Below, piece after piece: positions 18,334 to 27,515 of a stretch of DNA of 64,000 nucleotides (the stretch's first letter is position 1; each line of letters opens with the position of its first letter). The notes below the pieces were generated by a model. That model ran no database searches, was not told the origin of the DNA, and saw only the letters and a program-made list of their open reading frames with translations. The translations under genes were made by a program, and so were the position numbers. This DNA comes from an uncultured Microbacterium sp. (GTDB lineage: Bacteria; Actinomycetota; Actinomycetes; Actinomycetales; Microbacteriaceae), in the NCBI RefSeq assembly GCF_947488465.1, contig NZ_CANKZA010000001.1, positions 620,001 through 684,000 on the forward strand, in the 5' to 3' direction.

Positions 18334-21300
18334 TCACGCGTCGAAGAGACCCCGGATGTCCTCTGCTGTCAGCGATCGCGCCAGCAGATCATCGTCACCC
18401 ATGACCGATTGGAACAGGCGTGCTTTGCGCTGCTGCAGCGCGAGCACCTTCTCTTCGATCGTGCCGCTCGCAATGAGTCGGTAGACGTTCACGGGCCGCG
18501 TCTGCCCGATTCGGTGGGTGCGGTCGACCGCTTGCGCTTCGGCGGCAGGGTTCCACCACGGGTCGAGGAGGAACACGTAATCGGCTTCCGTGAGAGTGAG
18601 CCCGAATCCGCCGGCCTTGAGGCTGATGAGGAACACCGGCGCATCACCCGTGCGGAACGCCTCGACGACCTCCGTCCGGCGTCGCGTCGACCCGTCGAGG
18701 TACTCGTAGCGGATGCCGTGCGCATCCAGATCCTGGCGGACGAGATCGAGGTACGACGTGAACTGGCTGAACACGAGTGCCCGGTGCCCCTCGGCCACGA
18801 GCTCGTCGAGAAGCTCCCGGAGCGAGTCGAGTTTGCTCGAGCGGACCCCGGCATCCCCCGCATCGACGAGCGCCGGCGCGAGCGCGAGTCGGCGCAGCAA
18901 GGTCAAAGAGCGGAAGACGGTGAACCTGTTGCGGTCGAGATCGGCCAGCAGACCCAGCACTTTCCGCCGTTCACGCTGCAAGGCGAGGTCGTAGATCGCG
19001 CGGTGAGCGGGGCTCAGTTCGACGTGCAGCTCCTGCTCCTGCCGCGCCGGGAGTTCGGGCGCGACAAGATCTTTGGTGCGTCGCAGCAGGAACGGGCGGA
19101 TGCGGGCACGCAGCCGCCGCAGGCGATCTTCGCGGGCGGGCGCCCCCTCCCGGTTCTCGGGCACCTTGCCTTGTTCGATCGGGCGCACGTACTCCTCGCG
19201 GAACCGGCGCGCGGAGGGGAACAGGCCGGGGCACGCGAGCGCCAGCAGTGCCCAAAGTTCGACGAGCGAGTTCTCCAGTGGGGTGCCCGTCACCGCCAGC
19301 ACCATGTCGGACTGCAGGCGCTCGACGGCGCGATAGAGCCGGGTGCGCGGATTCTTCACGAACTGCGCCTCGTCGAGGATCACACCCGCCCAGCGCGCGT
19401 CCGCGTAGGTGTCTTCGTCGAGCCGAAGCAGCGTGTAGGAGGTGACGACGACGTCCGCGTCCGCGGCATCCGGCGCCACCCCACTCTTGGCCACGGTCGA
19501 CTCGGCGACGTGGACGCGCAGCCCCGGGGCGAAGCGCGCAGCTTCCGCGCGCCAGGTACCGAGCACCGACGTCGGGGCCACGACGAGGAACGGCCGGCGC
19601 TCCCCCGTCTCGCGCGCGTGGAGCATGAGCGCGAGCACCTGCAAGGTTTTGCCGAGCCCCATGTCATCGGCGAGCACGCCGCCGAGACGGTGACGCCACC
19701 AGAGCGCCAACCGCTGGAAACCCTCCTGCTGGTACGGCCGCAACTGCGCGTCGAGCCCCGCGGGCGCGGGAACGGGATGCGCGTCGGCGTTGCGGAATGC
19801 GTCGACGGCCGCGCGCCAGCCGACCGCGGGGACTGCTTCATCGGCGAGATCCTCGAAGTCGTCCCAGAGCGGCAGCTGATACCGGCTGATCTTCGGGCCC
19901 GACTCCCACTCCGGAAGCTCGGCCGCCTCGGCGATCAGATCCCGCAGGCGGTCGAGCGCGGGGTGCGCCACCGAGAAGTAGTGGCCGTCGGAGAGGAGCA
20001 GCTTCTTCCGGCCCGTCGCGAGCGCGGAAAAAAGCGGGCGGAACGGAATGCGGTGCCCGTCGATCTCCACGAGCACGCCGAGATCGAACCAATCCGCGTC
20101 GTCGCTCTCGACGGTCTTCACCGTGATCCGCGGGTCTCCCGTGAGCTCCCGGAACACACGCCTGCGTCCGCGCACCTCCACGCGCACGCCGTCGATGGCC
20201 TCCAACACGGGCAGGACGTGCTCGGTGAACTCGGCGGCATCCACATCGGCGAGGGTCGCGCCGGCGACGAAGGCGAGTCCACGATCGGTCCACGTGCGGG
20301 CGATCGCGACGCGGAGCTCCGATTCGCCCGCCGACCCGTCGGTCGTGTCGAAGGCCGCGCGGCCGAACCCCGGACGGTGCCACTCCAGCGCGTAGCGCAC
20401 GGTCGCGGAGGGACCGAAGGTCACCGTCATGACCGCGCTCGTCTGTTCGGGAGCGGGAAGGCTGACGCCCGCGCCGGCGATCACGTCGGATTCTCGCGCG
20501 ATGCGCGGGTACGCCTCGCGGAGGAACTCCGCCGCGTCGGCGGCCGGCACCTCCACCCGGTCGCGCGCCATCAGGAGAGCGTGCTGCGCGTCACCGAGAA
20601 GCACCGGCGCGAGCCTCAGGCGGACGCCCGGTTCGCCGGCTTCGAGCGAATAGACGCCGATGTGTCCGACCGGGCGCACCATCCCCGGATCGGGGGTGGC
20701 GTCACCGATCGTCACCACCGACGACAGCGTCAACCCGCCGGCAGGCCCTCGGTCGAGGGCCACGGTGACCTCGCCCGCCTCCGCGATCACCACGGTCTGG
20801 CTCTTCGCGGCCGGGACGATCGGGATGCCGAGAGCCTCCGCACCGCGCAGATGCGGCCAGAAGAGCGCTGATTCGACGCTATCGAGAGTCAGCCAGGCCG
20901 AGTCGTCTCGGGCGGCCCCGCCGAGCAGGCGCGCATCGTGCACGATCCCGTGGAGCTCCGCGAACCACCGCGCCTGAGCGCGAGGATACGGGTGGCTCGA
21001 TGCCTGATGCGCGCTGCGGCGCACGATATCCCACGAGACGCCCGCCCGCACCCACGCGCCGGTCCCGGTGCTGCGGGCCAGCGGGCGAAGACTCACCGAG
21101 ATGTCCTCGGCGCGGCCGCGCGCGAGCGCCTCCTGGAGCGCGCGCGGCGTCGCGGTCTGCACGCGACGCGTTCCCCAGTGCGCCGATTCCCGCGATTCGC
21201 GCAGGCGCACCTCGACGCCGAGCGCCAGAGGCCGGACGATGCCCGTGGGCTCTTCTCGCGCGAGCAGAGACCGCCAGTCGGGCGTGCGCGGAGCGGGTGC

Positions 21301-21639
21301 GGGCATCGCAGCGAGGGCACCGGCATCCGTGTGCACACCGGCCCCCGCGCCCGCATTGCTGCGCAGCAGAGTCGCCACGGCGTGCTTGCACCGTTCACCC
21401 ACCGGGCACGAGCACCGCGCGCTCATCACCCGCGGTGCCGCACCGGTCACATCAAGCTGGATCGCGCAGCGGTAGAGCGCAGACCCGCTGCCCGCGATCA
21501 CCCCGCGAAGCGTTGCGTCCGCGTCATCCCAGGTGATCCGGCGGACGGCTCCGCGCCGCGCGTAATCGAGCCCGCGCTCGTACGGGCCGGGGCCCGCCAC
21601 ACGACGGATCTCGGCGTCGGAAACGAGCGGCGCGGGCAC
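18334..21639 (-). CDS. SNF2-family helicase with N-terminal SWIM zinc finger
   Basis: The 1101-residue ATPase starts at a GTG (21639) with an AGGAGG site about 10 bases upstream; a longer frame running into nusB has no such support. The N-terminus has a SWIM finger (CSCPVGERCKHA, about residues 77-88). The C-terminal half has SNF2 motifs: Walker A DDMGLGKT (about 660), DEAQ (about 756), GTPLENS, and the late RTHRIGQTRP motif (about 1040). Related bacterial HepA/RapA-type proteins remodel RNA polymerase or nucleoprotein, and SNF2 proteins also occur in defence systems. It sits 37 bp after nusB, so read-through from the housekeeping operon is likely. Confidence 0.9.
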   Translation of the reverse strand: MPAPLVSDAEIRRVAGPGPYERGLDYARRGAVRRITWDDADATLRGVIAGSGSALYRCAIQLDVTGAAPRVMSARCSCPVGERCKHAVATLLRSNAGAGAGVHTDAGALAAMPAPAPRTPDWRSLLAREEPTGIVRPLALGVEVRLRESRESAHWGTRRVQTATPRALQEALARGRAEDISVSLRPLARSTGTGAWVRAGVSWDIVRRSAHQASSHPYPRAQARWFAELHGIVHDARLLGGAARDDSAWLTLDSVESALFWPHLRGAEALGIPIVPAAKSQTVVIAEAGEVTVALDRGPAGGLTLSSVVTIGDATPDPGMVRPVGHIGVYSLEAGEPGVRLRLAPVLLGDAQHALLMARDRVEVPAADAAEFLREAYPRIARESDVIAGAGVSLPAPEQTSAVMTVTFGPSATVRYALEWHRPGFGRAAFDTTDGSAGESELRVAIARTWTDRGLAFVAGATLADVDAAEFTEHVLPVLEAIDGVRVEVRGRRRVFRELTGDPRITVKTVESDDADWFDLGVLVEIDGHRIPFRPLFSALATGRKKLLLSDGHYFSVAHPALDRLRDLIAEAAELPEWESGPKISRYQLPLWDDFEDLADEAVPAVGWRAAVDAFRNADAHPVPAPAGLDAQLRPYQQEGFQRLALWWRHRLGGVLADDMGLGKTLQVLALMLHARETGERRPFLVVAPTSVLGTWRAEAARFAPGLRVHVAESTVAKSGVAPDAADADVVVTSYTLLRLDEDTYADARWAGVILDEAQFVKNPRTRLYRAVERLQSDMVLAVTGTPLENSLVELWALLALACPGLFPSARRFREEYVRPIEQGKVPENREGAPAREDRLRRLRARIRPFLLRRTKDLVAPELPARQEQELHVELSPAHRAIYDLALQRERRKVLGLLADLDRNRFTVFRSLTLLRRLALAPALVDAGDAGVRSSKLDSLRELLDELVAEGHRALVFSQFTSYLDLVRQDLDAHGIRYEYLDGSTRRRTEVVEAFRTGDAPVFLISLKAGGFGLTLTEADYVFLLDPWWNPAAEAQAVDRTHRIGQTRPVNVYRLIASGTIEEKVLALQQRKARLFQSVMGDDDLLARSLTAEDIRGLFDA

Positions 21640-21676
21640 GGTGCGTCCCCTCCTCGCGATGTCGGCGAAGGAACGG

Positions 21677-22114
21677 TCAGTTGGCCCGCGTGATGCGAGC
21701 GAGCACACCGTGGATGAACGAGCCGGAGTCGTCGGTCGAGAACTCCTTCGCGAGCTCCACTGCTTCGTCGATCGCGACCGCGGCGGGAACCTCGTCGTTG
21801 TGGAGCAGTTCCCACACCGCGATGCGGAGGATCGCGCGGTCGACGGCCGGCATCCGCTCGATCTTCCAGTCGCGTGCGTGCGTGATGATCTGTTCGTCGA
21901 TGTCGTCGTGGTTGTCGAGCACCCCGTCGACGATCTCGCGGGCATAGAGCCACGACGCTTCACGCGCCGGCTCACTGGCCGCGCGTTTCGCCTCGACCGC
22001 GAGGGTCAGGGCGAGATCGTCGCCGCGGACATCGGACTGATAGAGGATGTCGAGGGCGCGCTTGCGCGCCTTGCTGCGGGCGCTCAACTCAGTTGACGCG
22101 GCCGAGGTAGTCAC
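21677..22114 (-). CDS. nusB: Transcription antitermination protein NusB
   Basis: NusB pairs with NusE (S10) on boxA RNA for rRNA antitermination. The 145-residue helical protein begins with the typical [17 protein letters not shown] segment. The ATG at 22114 overlaps the efp stop by 26 bp; a TTG at 22087, just after that stop and directly before SARSKARK, is a reasonable alternative start. In related genomes nusB is followed by the pyr operon; here a 14-kb island follows instead. Confidence 0.95.
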   Translation of the reverse strand: MTTSAASTELSARSKARKRALDILYQSDVRGDDLALTLAVEAKRAASEPAREASWLYAREIVDGVLDNHDDIDEQIITHARDWKIERMPAVDRAILRIAVWELLHNDEVPAAVAIDEAVELAKEFSTDDSGSFIHGVLARITRAN

Positions 22115-22649
22115 CCGTACGGGTGTCGACCTTGACCTTGGTGCCCTGCTCGACGAAGAGCGGCACCTGGATCTCGTACCCGGTCTCGACCGTGGCAGGC
22201 TTCGTGCCCGCCGACGAGCGGTCGCCCTGCAGGCCCGGCTCGGTGTAAGTGATCTCCAGGACGACGGATGGCGGAAGCTCGACGTAGAGCGGGTTGTCGT
22301 TGTTCAGCGCGATCTGGACCTGCTGGTTCTCCAGCATGAAGTTCTTCGCGTCGCCGACGGTCGCGGCGCCCACGGTGAGCTGATCGTAGTTGTCGACGTC
22401 CATGAACACGAAGCTGTCGCCGTCGTTGTAGAGGTAGGTGAAGTCGCGGCGGTCGACGTTCTCGATGTCGATCTTCGCGCCGGCGTTGTACGTACGGTCG
22501 ACGACCTTGCCGCTCATGACGTTCTTGAGCTTGGTGCGCACGAACGCACCGCCCTTGCCGGGCTTGACGTGCTGGAACTCGATCACGTTCCACAGCTGTC
22601 CGTCGATCGAGAGGACGACGCCGTTCTTGATGTCTGCGGTGGATGCCAT
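22089..22649 (-). CDS. efp: Elongation factor P
   Basis: EF-P relieves ribosome stalling at polyproline stretches. The 186-residue protein has the three-barrel EF-P layout, with the exposed loop PGKGGAF carrying the Lys that is functionally important in the family (modified in some bacteria). No modification genes (epmA, ymfI-like) are adjacent. A putative -10 (TAGAAT) lies about 70 bp upstream, so efp-nusB appears to start its own transcription unit after the shikimate genes. Confidence 0.97.
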   Translation of the reverse strand: MASTADIKNGVVLSIDGQLWNVIEFQHVKPGKGGAFVRTKLKNVMSGKVVDRTYNAGAKIDIENVDRRDFTYLYNDGDSFVFMDVDNYDQLTVGAATVGDAKNFMLENQQVQIALNNDNPLYVELPPSVVLEITYTEPGLQGDRSSAGTKPATVETGYEIQVPLFVEQGTKVKVDTRTGDYLGRVN

Positions 22650-22718
22650 GAGCGTTCTTCCGTTCTGAAGGGTGCGGGGGCGCTGCGCCTGCGGGAGTCG
22701 CGGGCGGGCCGACAGTCG

Positions 22719-22724
22719 ATTCTA
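22719..22724 (-). promoter_or_regulatory. Putative -10 element of efp-nusB
   Basis: TAGAAT on the minus strand lies about 70 bp before the efp ATG. It is the best -10 match in the efp-aroQ intergenic region; no clear -35 is seen. Confidence 0.45.
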
Positions 22725-22745
22725 CGGGATTGGCGGCGCCTGCAC

Positions 22746-22820
22746 CGGAATCGGGCAATGTCATCAGAATCGGATGCCGCGGTCCCCTGCATCCGAATCC
22801 GGTGACAATGCCCGAATCTG
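22746..22820. repeat. 75-bp imperfect inverted repeat between aroQ and efp
   Basis: Arms of 32 nt (22746-22777 and 22789-22820) match at 26 of 32 positions around an 11-nt loop; the innermost parts GGATGC and GCATCC pair perfectly. It lies after the aroQ stop and before the efp promoter on the transcribed strand. It has no U-tract, so a palindromic repeat or an mRNA 3'-end stabiliser is more likely than a classical terminator. Confidence 0.7.
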
Positions 22821-22862
22821 CGGCATCCGATGGCGAGGTCCGCCGTGCTGTCCCGGCGGGAA

Positions 22863-23321
22863 TCAGCCGTCGGCGCGGCCGGTGATCGTCTCGATCAGGA
22901 GCCGGGTGGCGCGGGCGTAGCCGGCAACCCCCTCTCCCACGACGTGCACGGCGGCGACATCGTGGATGTAGGAAAAGTGGCGGAACTCCTCGCGCGCGAA
23001 GATATCGGAAATGTGGATCTCCGCCACGGGTAGCGCGACGCCCGAGAGCGCATCGCGGAGGGCGACCGAGGTGTGCGTGAGGCCACCGGGATTGATCAGG
23101 ATGCCGGCACAGTCCTCGCGCGCGGCGTGGATCGCGTCGATCAGCACGCCCTCGTGATTGGACTGGATGGCCCGCACCTCGAAGCCGAAGCCAGAAGCGG
23201 CGTCGTGAGTCAGCCGTTCGACGTCGGCGAGGGTTTCGGTCCCGTACACCTCCGGCTCTCGCGTGCCGAGGAGATTGAGGTTCGGCCCGTTGACGAGCAG
23301 GAGGCGGCGCGGAGTGGACAC
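22863..23321 (-). CDS. aroQ: Type II 3-dehydroquinate dehydratase
   Basis: This enzyme dehydrates 3-dehydroquinate to 3-dehydroshikimate, step three of the shikimate pathway. The 152-residue protein has the type II signatures: LLLVNGPNLNLLGTREP at the N-terminus, the catalytic Tyr in EVYG, INPGGLTHTSVALRDAL and EIHISDIFAREEFR. The GTG start follows one base after the stop of the acetyltransferase gene. It is the last shikimate gene of the cluster; the larger type I enzyme is absent. Confidence 0.97.
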   Translation of the reverse strand: MSTPRRLLLVNGPNLNLLGTREPEVYGTETLADVERLTHDAASGFGFEVRAIQSNHEGVLIDAIHAAREDCAGILINPGGLTHTSVALRDALSGVALPVAEIHISDIFAREEFRHFSYIHDVAAVHVVGEGVAGYARATRLLIETITGRADG

Positions 23322-23322
23322 G

Positions 23323-23862
23323 TCAGAACCCTATCGGGCGGCGCATCTCGATCTCCGCTCCGATCACACTGGTGAACGTGACGCCGGTGGGGAGAAAACC
23401 GTTCTTCCGATAGGCGGCTTGTGCGCGGGAGTTGTCCGCGTGGACGTCGAGGAACAGGTCGTTCGCCCCGTGCGCTGTCGCCCATCCGACTGCCGCATCG
23501 AACAGTTTCGCCAGGATGCCCGTGCCCCGATGATGGGGAGCGACGAACACGCCGACGACGTCGATACGTCGGTCGGCGACGATCCGGTCGAGGTGATCGC
23601 GGGCGCCGGCGTCGCGCAGGAGCACGGTTGCAGACGCGACCCACTCCTCGTCCACCTCCGCAACGAACTGCGCAGCCTCATCGCTGAGCGCAGCCCCGGC
23701 GGTGCGCTCACGCCAGAATGCCTCGTCGCGGGCGAGTTCCTCCGCGCGCGACGTGAGAAAGGCGATCGCCGCGTCCGGATCGCTCACCGCCTCGATCCGG
23801 AGGTCTCGCACCTCGCGCCACTCGTGGAGCCGGACGCGCCGCACACGGACGGCAGCCGTCAC
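23323..23862 (-). CDS. GNAT-family N-acetyltransferase
   Basis: The 179-residue protein has the acetyl-CoA-binding region of GNAT enzymes ([20 protein letters not shown], about residues 101-120) and the later [13 protein letters not shown] motif typical of the family. The substrate cannot be told. It is inserted between aroB and aroQ, overlapping aroB by 4 bp, so it is co-transcribed with shikimate genes; a role in that pathway is not known. Confidence 0.88.
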   Translation of the reverse strand: MTAAVRVRRVRLHEWREVRDLRIEAVSDPDAAIAFLTSRAEELARDEAFWRERTAGAALSDEAAQFVAEVDEEWVASATVLLRDAGARDHLDRIVADRRIDVVGVFVAPHHRGTGILAKLFDAAVGWATAHGANDLFLDVHADNSRAQAAYRKNGFLPTGVTFTSVIGAEIEMRRPIGF

Positions 23863-24941
23863 CCCGCGACTTCTTGGTATGCCGCGAACAGTAGCGACTC
23901 GTCGGGTGCCTGCAGAACGGTCGGCTTGCCGATGTCGTCCAGCACGATGAAGCGCAGCATCGCGCCGCGTGTCTTCTTGTCGCGCTGCATCGTCGCGAGC
24001 AACTGCGGGAACGCGCCGGCACGGTAGGAGGTCGGAAGGCCCAAGAGCTCGAGGATGTCACGGTGCCGCTGGGCGGCGGCATCCGACAACCTGCCCGCCA
24101 GTCGCGAGAGCTCGGCGGCGAACAGCATGCCGACCGAGACGGCGGCCCCGTGCCGCCATCGGTACCGCTCGGCGTGTTCGATCGCGTGGCCGAGTGTGTG
24201 CCCGTAGTTGAGGACTTCACGCAGTCCCGCTTCGCGCAGGTCCTCACCGACGACGCGCGCCTTCATCTCGATCGCCAACTCGATGCACCGGCGGAAAGCG
24301 TCGCTGCGCGGGTCGACGGCGGCAGTCGGATCGGCCTCGATGAGGTCGAGGATCTCGGGGTACCAGATGAACCCCGCCTTGACGACCTCGGCGAAACCGG
24401 CAACGCGCTCGTTGTCGCTCAGAGTGTCGAGGAGATCGAGGTCGCAGATCACCGCGCGCGGAGTCCAGAATGCGCCCACGAGGTTCTTACCTTCGGCCGT
24501 GTTGATGCCGGTCTTGCCCCCGACGGCCGCGTCGACCATCCCGAGCACGGTCGTCGGAACCTGCACGAGCTGCACGCCGCGCAACCAGGTCGCCGCGACG
24601 AACCCGGCGAGATCGGTGACCGCTCCCCCGCCGAACCCGACGACCGCGTCGGTGCGGGTAAAGTCAGCCTGCCCCAGAACCTGCCAGCAGAAGGCCGCGA
24701 CCTCGACCCGCTTGCCCTGCTCCGCGTCGGGGATCTCCGCGAGCAGCACCTGGCGCTCGCCCGAGGCCTGCAGGAGCTCACGCAGGCGACCGGCAGCTTC
24801 GGTCAAGGTCGGCGGGTGGACGATCAGCACCTTGCGCACGTCCGGCGCGAGCGCATCCGCGACGTCGGCCAGGATGCCGCGCCCGATCCGGATGTCGTAT
24901 TCGCTGTCGCCGCCCACGTGGATGGTCGTGGTCTCGGTCAT
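23859..24941 (-). CDS. aroB: 3-dehydroquinate synthase
   Basis: This NAD- and metal-dependent enzyme converts DAHP to 3-dehydroquinate. The 360-residue product has the NAD-binding [16 protein letters not shown] motif, the conserved KTGIN and KNLVGAF segments, and the metal-binding His residues in [12 protein letters not shown]. The start at 24941 is preceded by GAGGAGGACGC, a strong ribosome-binding site that lies inside the 3' end of aroK. It overlaps aroK by 4 bp and the acetyltransferase gene by 4 bp. Confidence 0.97.
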   Translation of the reverse strand: MTETTTIHVGGDSEYDIRIGRGILADVADALAPDVRKVLIVHPPTLTEAAGRLRELLQASGERQVLLAEIPDAEQGKRVEVAAFCWQVLGQADFTRTDAVVGFGGGAVTDLAGFVAATWLRGVQLVQVPTTVLGMVDAAVGGKTGINTAEGKNLVGAFWTPRAVICDLDLLDTLSDNERVAGFAEVVKAGFIWYPEILDLIEADPTAAVDPRSDAFRRCIELAIEMKARVVGEDLREAGLREVLNYGHTLGHAIEHAERYRWRHGAAVSVGMLFAAELSRLAGRLSDAAAQRHRDILELLGLPTSYRAGAFPQLLATMQRDKKTRGAMLRFIVLDDIGKPTVLQAPDESLLFAAYQEVAG

Positions 24942-25471
24942 GCGTCCTCCTCGATGCGGGCGTGCCGGTCGTGCTCGTGTACCCAGTCGACGATCCCCGT
25001 CACGATGTCGGCCAGCGGACCGCTCGACGTGTCGAACGTGACGTCGGCGATGGCCTCGTAGGTCGATCGACGCGCGTCGTAGATGCGTGTCCACTGTGCG
25101 ACAGGGTCCTCGCCGGCAAGCAGCGGGCGCGCGTCGCCGCCGATCCGGCCCGCCACCACGTGCGGCTGGACGGTCAGCAGCACGACGCGGTGCGCGGCCA
25201 GCGCCGCGCGCGTGGCGGCATCCATCACCGCACCTCCGCCGAGCGCCACGACCCCTCCGTCCGAGAGCGCCTGGGCGACTGCCGCACGTTCCAGAGCGCG
25301 AAAGTGTGCTTCACCGTGGGTCGCGAACAGCTCCGGGATCGGACCGTGGTCGCGGACGACGATCTTGTCGGTGTCGGCGAAGGGAACCTCCAGCGCCCGA
25401 GCGACACGTCGACCGATGCTCGTCTTCCCGGCGCCCATCGGGCCGACGAGGACGACGGCGGGGCCGGTCAT
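24938..25471 (-). CDS. aroK: Shikimate kinase
   Basis: It phosphorylates shikimate at the 3-hydroxyl. The 177-residue P-loop kinase has Walker [10 protein letters not shown] (residues 10-18), the DTD metal/shikimate motif near residue 34, and GGGAVM near residue 80. The start is set by an ATGA overlap with the aroC stop. The C-terminus runs slightly longer than in short homologues. Confidence 0.96.
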   Translation of the reverse strand: MTGPAVVLVGPMGAGKTSIGRRVARALEVPFADTDKIVVRDHGPIPELFATHGEAHFRALERAAVAQALSDGGVVALGGGAVMDAATRAALAAHRVVLLTVQPHVVAGRIGGDARPLLAGEDPVAQWTRIYDARRSTYEAIADVTFDTSSGPLADIVTGIVDWVHEHDRHARIEEDA

Positions 25472-26679
25472 CCGAGCGTGTCGTCGCTGTCGGTGGCGCT
25501 CTGCAATCCCTCCGGGATCGCGGCGAGGTAGGACTGCAGGTTCCGACGGGTCTCGGACACCGAGTCGCCGCCGAACTTCTCCAGCACCACTTCTGCCAGC
25601 ACGATCGCGACCATCGCCTCGGCGACGACGCCGGCTGCCGGTACAGCGCAGACATCGGAGCGCTGATGGTGGGCGGTCGCGGCCTCGCCGGTGGTGACAT
25701 CGACGGTACGAAGGGCATGCGGCACGGTGGCAATCGGCTTCATGCCGGCGCGAACCCGCAGGACGGTTCCGGTCGACATGCCGCCCTCGGTTCCTCCCGC
25801 CTTGTCGGACGATCGAGTGATCCCCGATCCCGTGCCGAACAGCTCGTCGTGCGCGGCCGAGCCGCGGCGACGCGTCGTCTCGAAGCCGTCGCCGACCTCG
25901 ACTCCCTTGATCGCCTGGATGCTCATGATCGCCTGCGCGAGTTTGCTGTCGAGTCGTCGGTCCCACTGGACGTGCGATCCGAGTCCCGGCGGCAGACCGT
26001 ACGCGAGCACCTCGACGATGCCGCCGAGCGTGTCGCCGTCGCGGCGCGCGGCGTCGACCTCCTCGACCATGGCAGCCGACGTCGCAGCATCGAAGCAACG
26101 CAGCGGGTCGGCGTCCAGAGCCTCGACATCCTCCGGCATGGGCAGAGCGCTGCCGGACGGCACCTGAACCGGGCCGATCGACAGCGTGTGACTGACGAGT
26201 CGGATGCCGAGTTCGCCGAGGAAGGCGCGCGCGACGGCACCCAGGGCGACCCGCGCCGCCGTCTCCCGCGCGCTCGCGCGCTCGAGGATGGGACGTGCCT
26301 CGTCGAAGCCGTACTTCTGCATGCCGACAAGATCGGCGTGCCCGGGGCGCGGGCGGGTGAGCGCGGCACTGCGACCGCGCGAGCGATCGGTCAGTTCGAC
26401 CGGCTCGGCGCTCATGACCTCGCTCCACTTGGGCCATTCGGTATTGCCGATGCGCAGCGCGATGGGACTTCCCATGCTCAGGCCGTGGCGGATGCCGGAG
26501 GAGATCGTGAGTTCGTCTTCCTCGAACTTCATCCGCGACCCCCGGCCGTAGCCGAGTTTGCGGCGGGCGAGGTCGGCTTGGATCGCCGCACGGGAAATCG
26601 GGACGCCGGCCGGCAGTCCCTCCATGAGGGCGACGAGTTCTGGGCCGTGCGATTCGCCGGCCGTGAGCACGCGGAGCAT
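25468..26679 (-). CDS. aroC: Chorismate synthase
   Basis: It makes chorismate from EPSP with reduced flavin. The 403-residue protein begins with the family signature [21 protein letters not shown] and has the [24 protein letters not shown] and GGMSTG motifs. Length is normal. It starts 4 bp after the aroE stop and overlaps aroK. Confidence 0.97.
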   Translation of the reverse strand: MLRVLTAGESHGPELVALMEGLPAGVPISRAAIQADLARRKLGYGRGSRMKFEEDELTISSGIRHGLSMGSPIALRIGNTEWPKWSEVMSAEPVELTDRSRGRSAALTRPRPGHADLVGMQKYGFDEARPILERASARETAARVALGAVARAFLGELGIRLVSHTLSIGPVQVPSGSALPMPEDVEALDADPLRCFDAATSAAMVEEVDAARRDGDTLGGIVEVLAYGLPPGLGSHVQWDRRLDSKLAQAIMSIQAIKGVEVGDGFETTRRRGSAAHDELFGTGSGITRSSDKAGGTEGGMSTGTVLRVRAGMKPIATVPHALRTVDVTTGEAATAHHQRSDVCAVPAAGVVAEAMVAIVLAEVVLEKFGGDSVSETRRNLQSYLAAIPEGLQSATDSDDTLG

Positions 26680-26683
26680 CCGT

Positions 26684-27511
26684 CTAGTCTCCCATGAGCG
26701 CGCGGCGCATGACGGCCACAACCGACGGTTCGTCCGGGAGGGGCTCGTCCGGGTTGCCGGTCGCGAAGATGCGAATCTGCAGCACCGCCTGGTGGAGCAA
26801 CATGCCGAGACCGTTGATCGCGGTGTGCCCCACCCGTTCCCACGCCGCCGCGAGGGCGGTCGGCCAGTGACCGTAGACCACGTCGTAGAGGATGCCACCT
26901 CCCGCCGCGAGCACATCCGAGAGCGTATCGGGCAGGGTCGCGCCGCCGGGAAGCGTGGAGATCGTGAGCGGGTGGGCGGGGTAGGCACCCGCATCCATCG
27001 ACACGGGGGTGACCGTGAGTCCCAGCCGGGTTCCGAGCGCGCGCAGGGGCTCGGCGGCGTCCGGACGCCGCGCGACGACGTCGATGTGCGTTGTCCCGAG
27101 CTCGGCGAGGGCCACCACCGCCGACGTCGCGGTCGCCCCGGCACCGATGAGTCGTGCGGTCTCCGGACTCGTCACACCGTGGGCGCGGAGGTCTGCCACG
27201 ATGCCGCCGACATCCGTGTTGAACCCGGCCGGACCATCGCCGCCGGGACGCAGAAGCAGGGTGTTGACGGCCCCGGTGAGCTCCGAGCGCCGATCACGGA
27301 CCGCCGCAGCCGTCCACGCCGCGCTCTTGAGCGGGAAGGTGACCGAGACCCCATGAAGCTCGGCACCCCTCAGCGCCGGGGTGAAGTCTGCCGTGCCCAC
27401 CTGGCGCCGGTCGTATTCCCAGTCCCAGCCGAGCTGCGCATACGCCGCACGATGGAGGGCCGGCGACAGGCTGTGATCGATCGGGTCGCCCCAGACCTCA
27501 CAGCGGGTCAC
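26684..27511 (-). CDS. aroE: Shikimate dehydrogenase
   Basis: It reduces 3-dehydroshikimate to shikimate. The 275-residue protein has the substrate-binding [14 protein letters not shown] at the N-terminus, [10 protein letters not shown] with the catalytic Lys, the FNTDVGG segment and the nucleotide-binding [12 protein letters not shown] (a GAGAT rather than GAGGA loop). The GTG at 27511, 4 bp after the mltG stop, is chosen; a GTG at 27523 would overlap mltG. Confidence 0.94.
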   Translation of the reverse strand: MTRCEVWGDPIDHSLSPALHRAAYAQLGWDWEYDRRQVGTADFTPALRGAELHGVSVTFPLKSAAWTAAAVRDRRSELTGAVNTLLLRPGGDGPAGFNTDVGGIVADLRAHGVTSPETARLIGAGATATSAVVALAELGTTHIDVVARRPDAAEPLRALGTRLGLTVTPVSMDAGAYPAHPLTISTLPGGATLPDTLSDVLAAGGGILYDVVYGHWPTALAAAWERVGHTAINGLGMLLHQAVLQIRIFATGNPDEPLPDEPSVVAVMRRALMGD

Positions 27512-27515
27512 GCCG

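Noticed and set aside
18130-20871. Long plus-strand open frame (about 913 codons)
   Set aside because: It is antisense to the SNF2 and MBL-Rieske genes and has no recognisable motif.
21640-21975. N-terminal extension of the SNF2 protein
   Set aside because: The extension overlaps nusB and is low-complexity Ser/Arg/Thr. The GTG at 21639 has an AGGAGG site and begins the conserved region.
26437-27144. Upstream-extended aroC or aroK frames
   Set aside because: These extensions overlap aroE or aroC coding sequence in other frames; the ATGA or short-gap starts match family N-termini.
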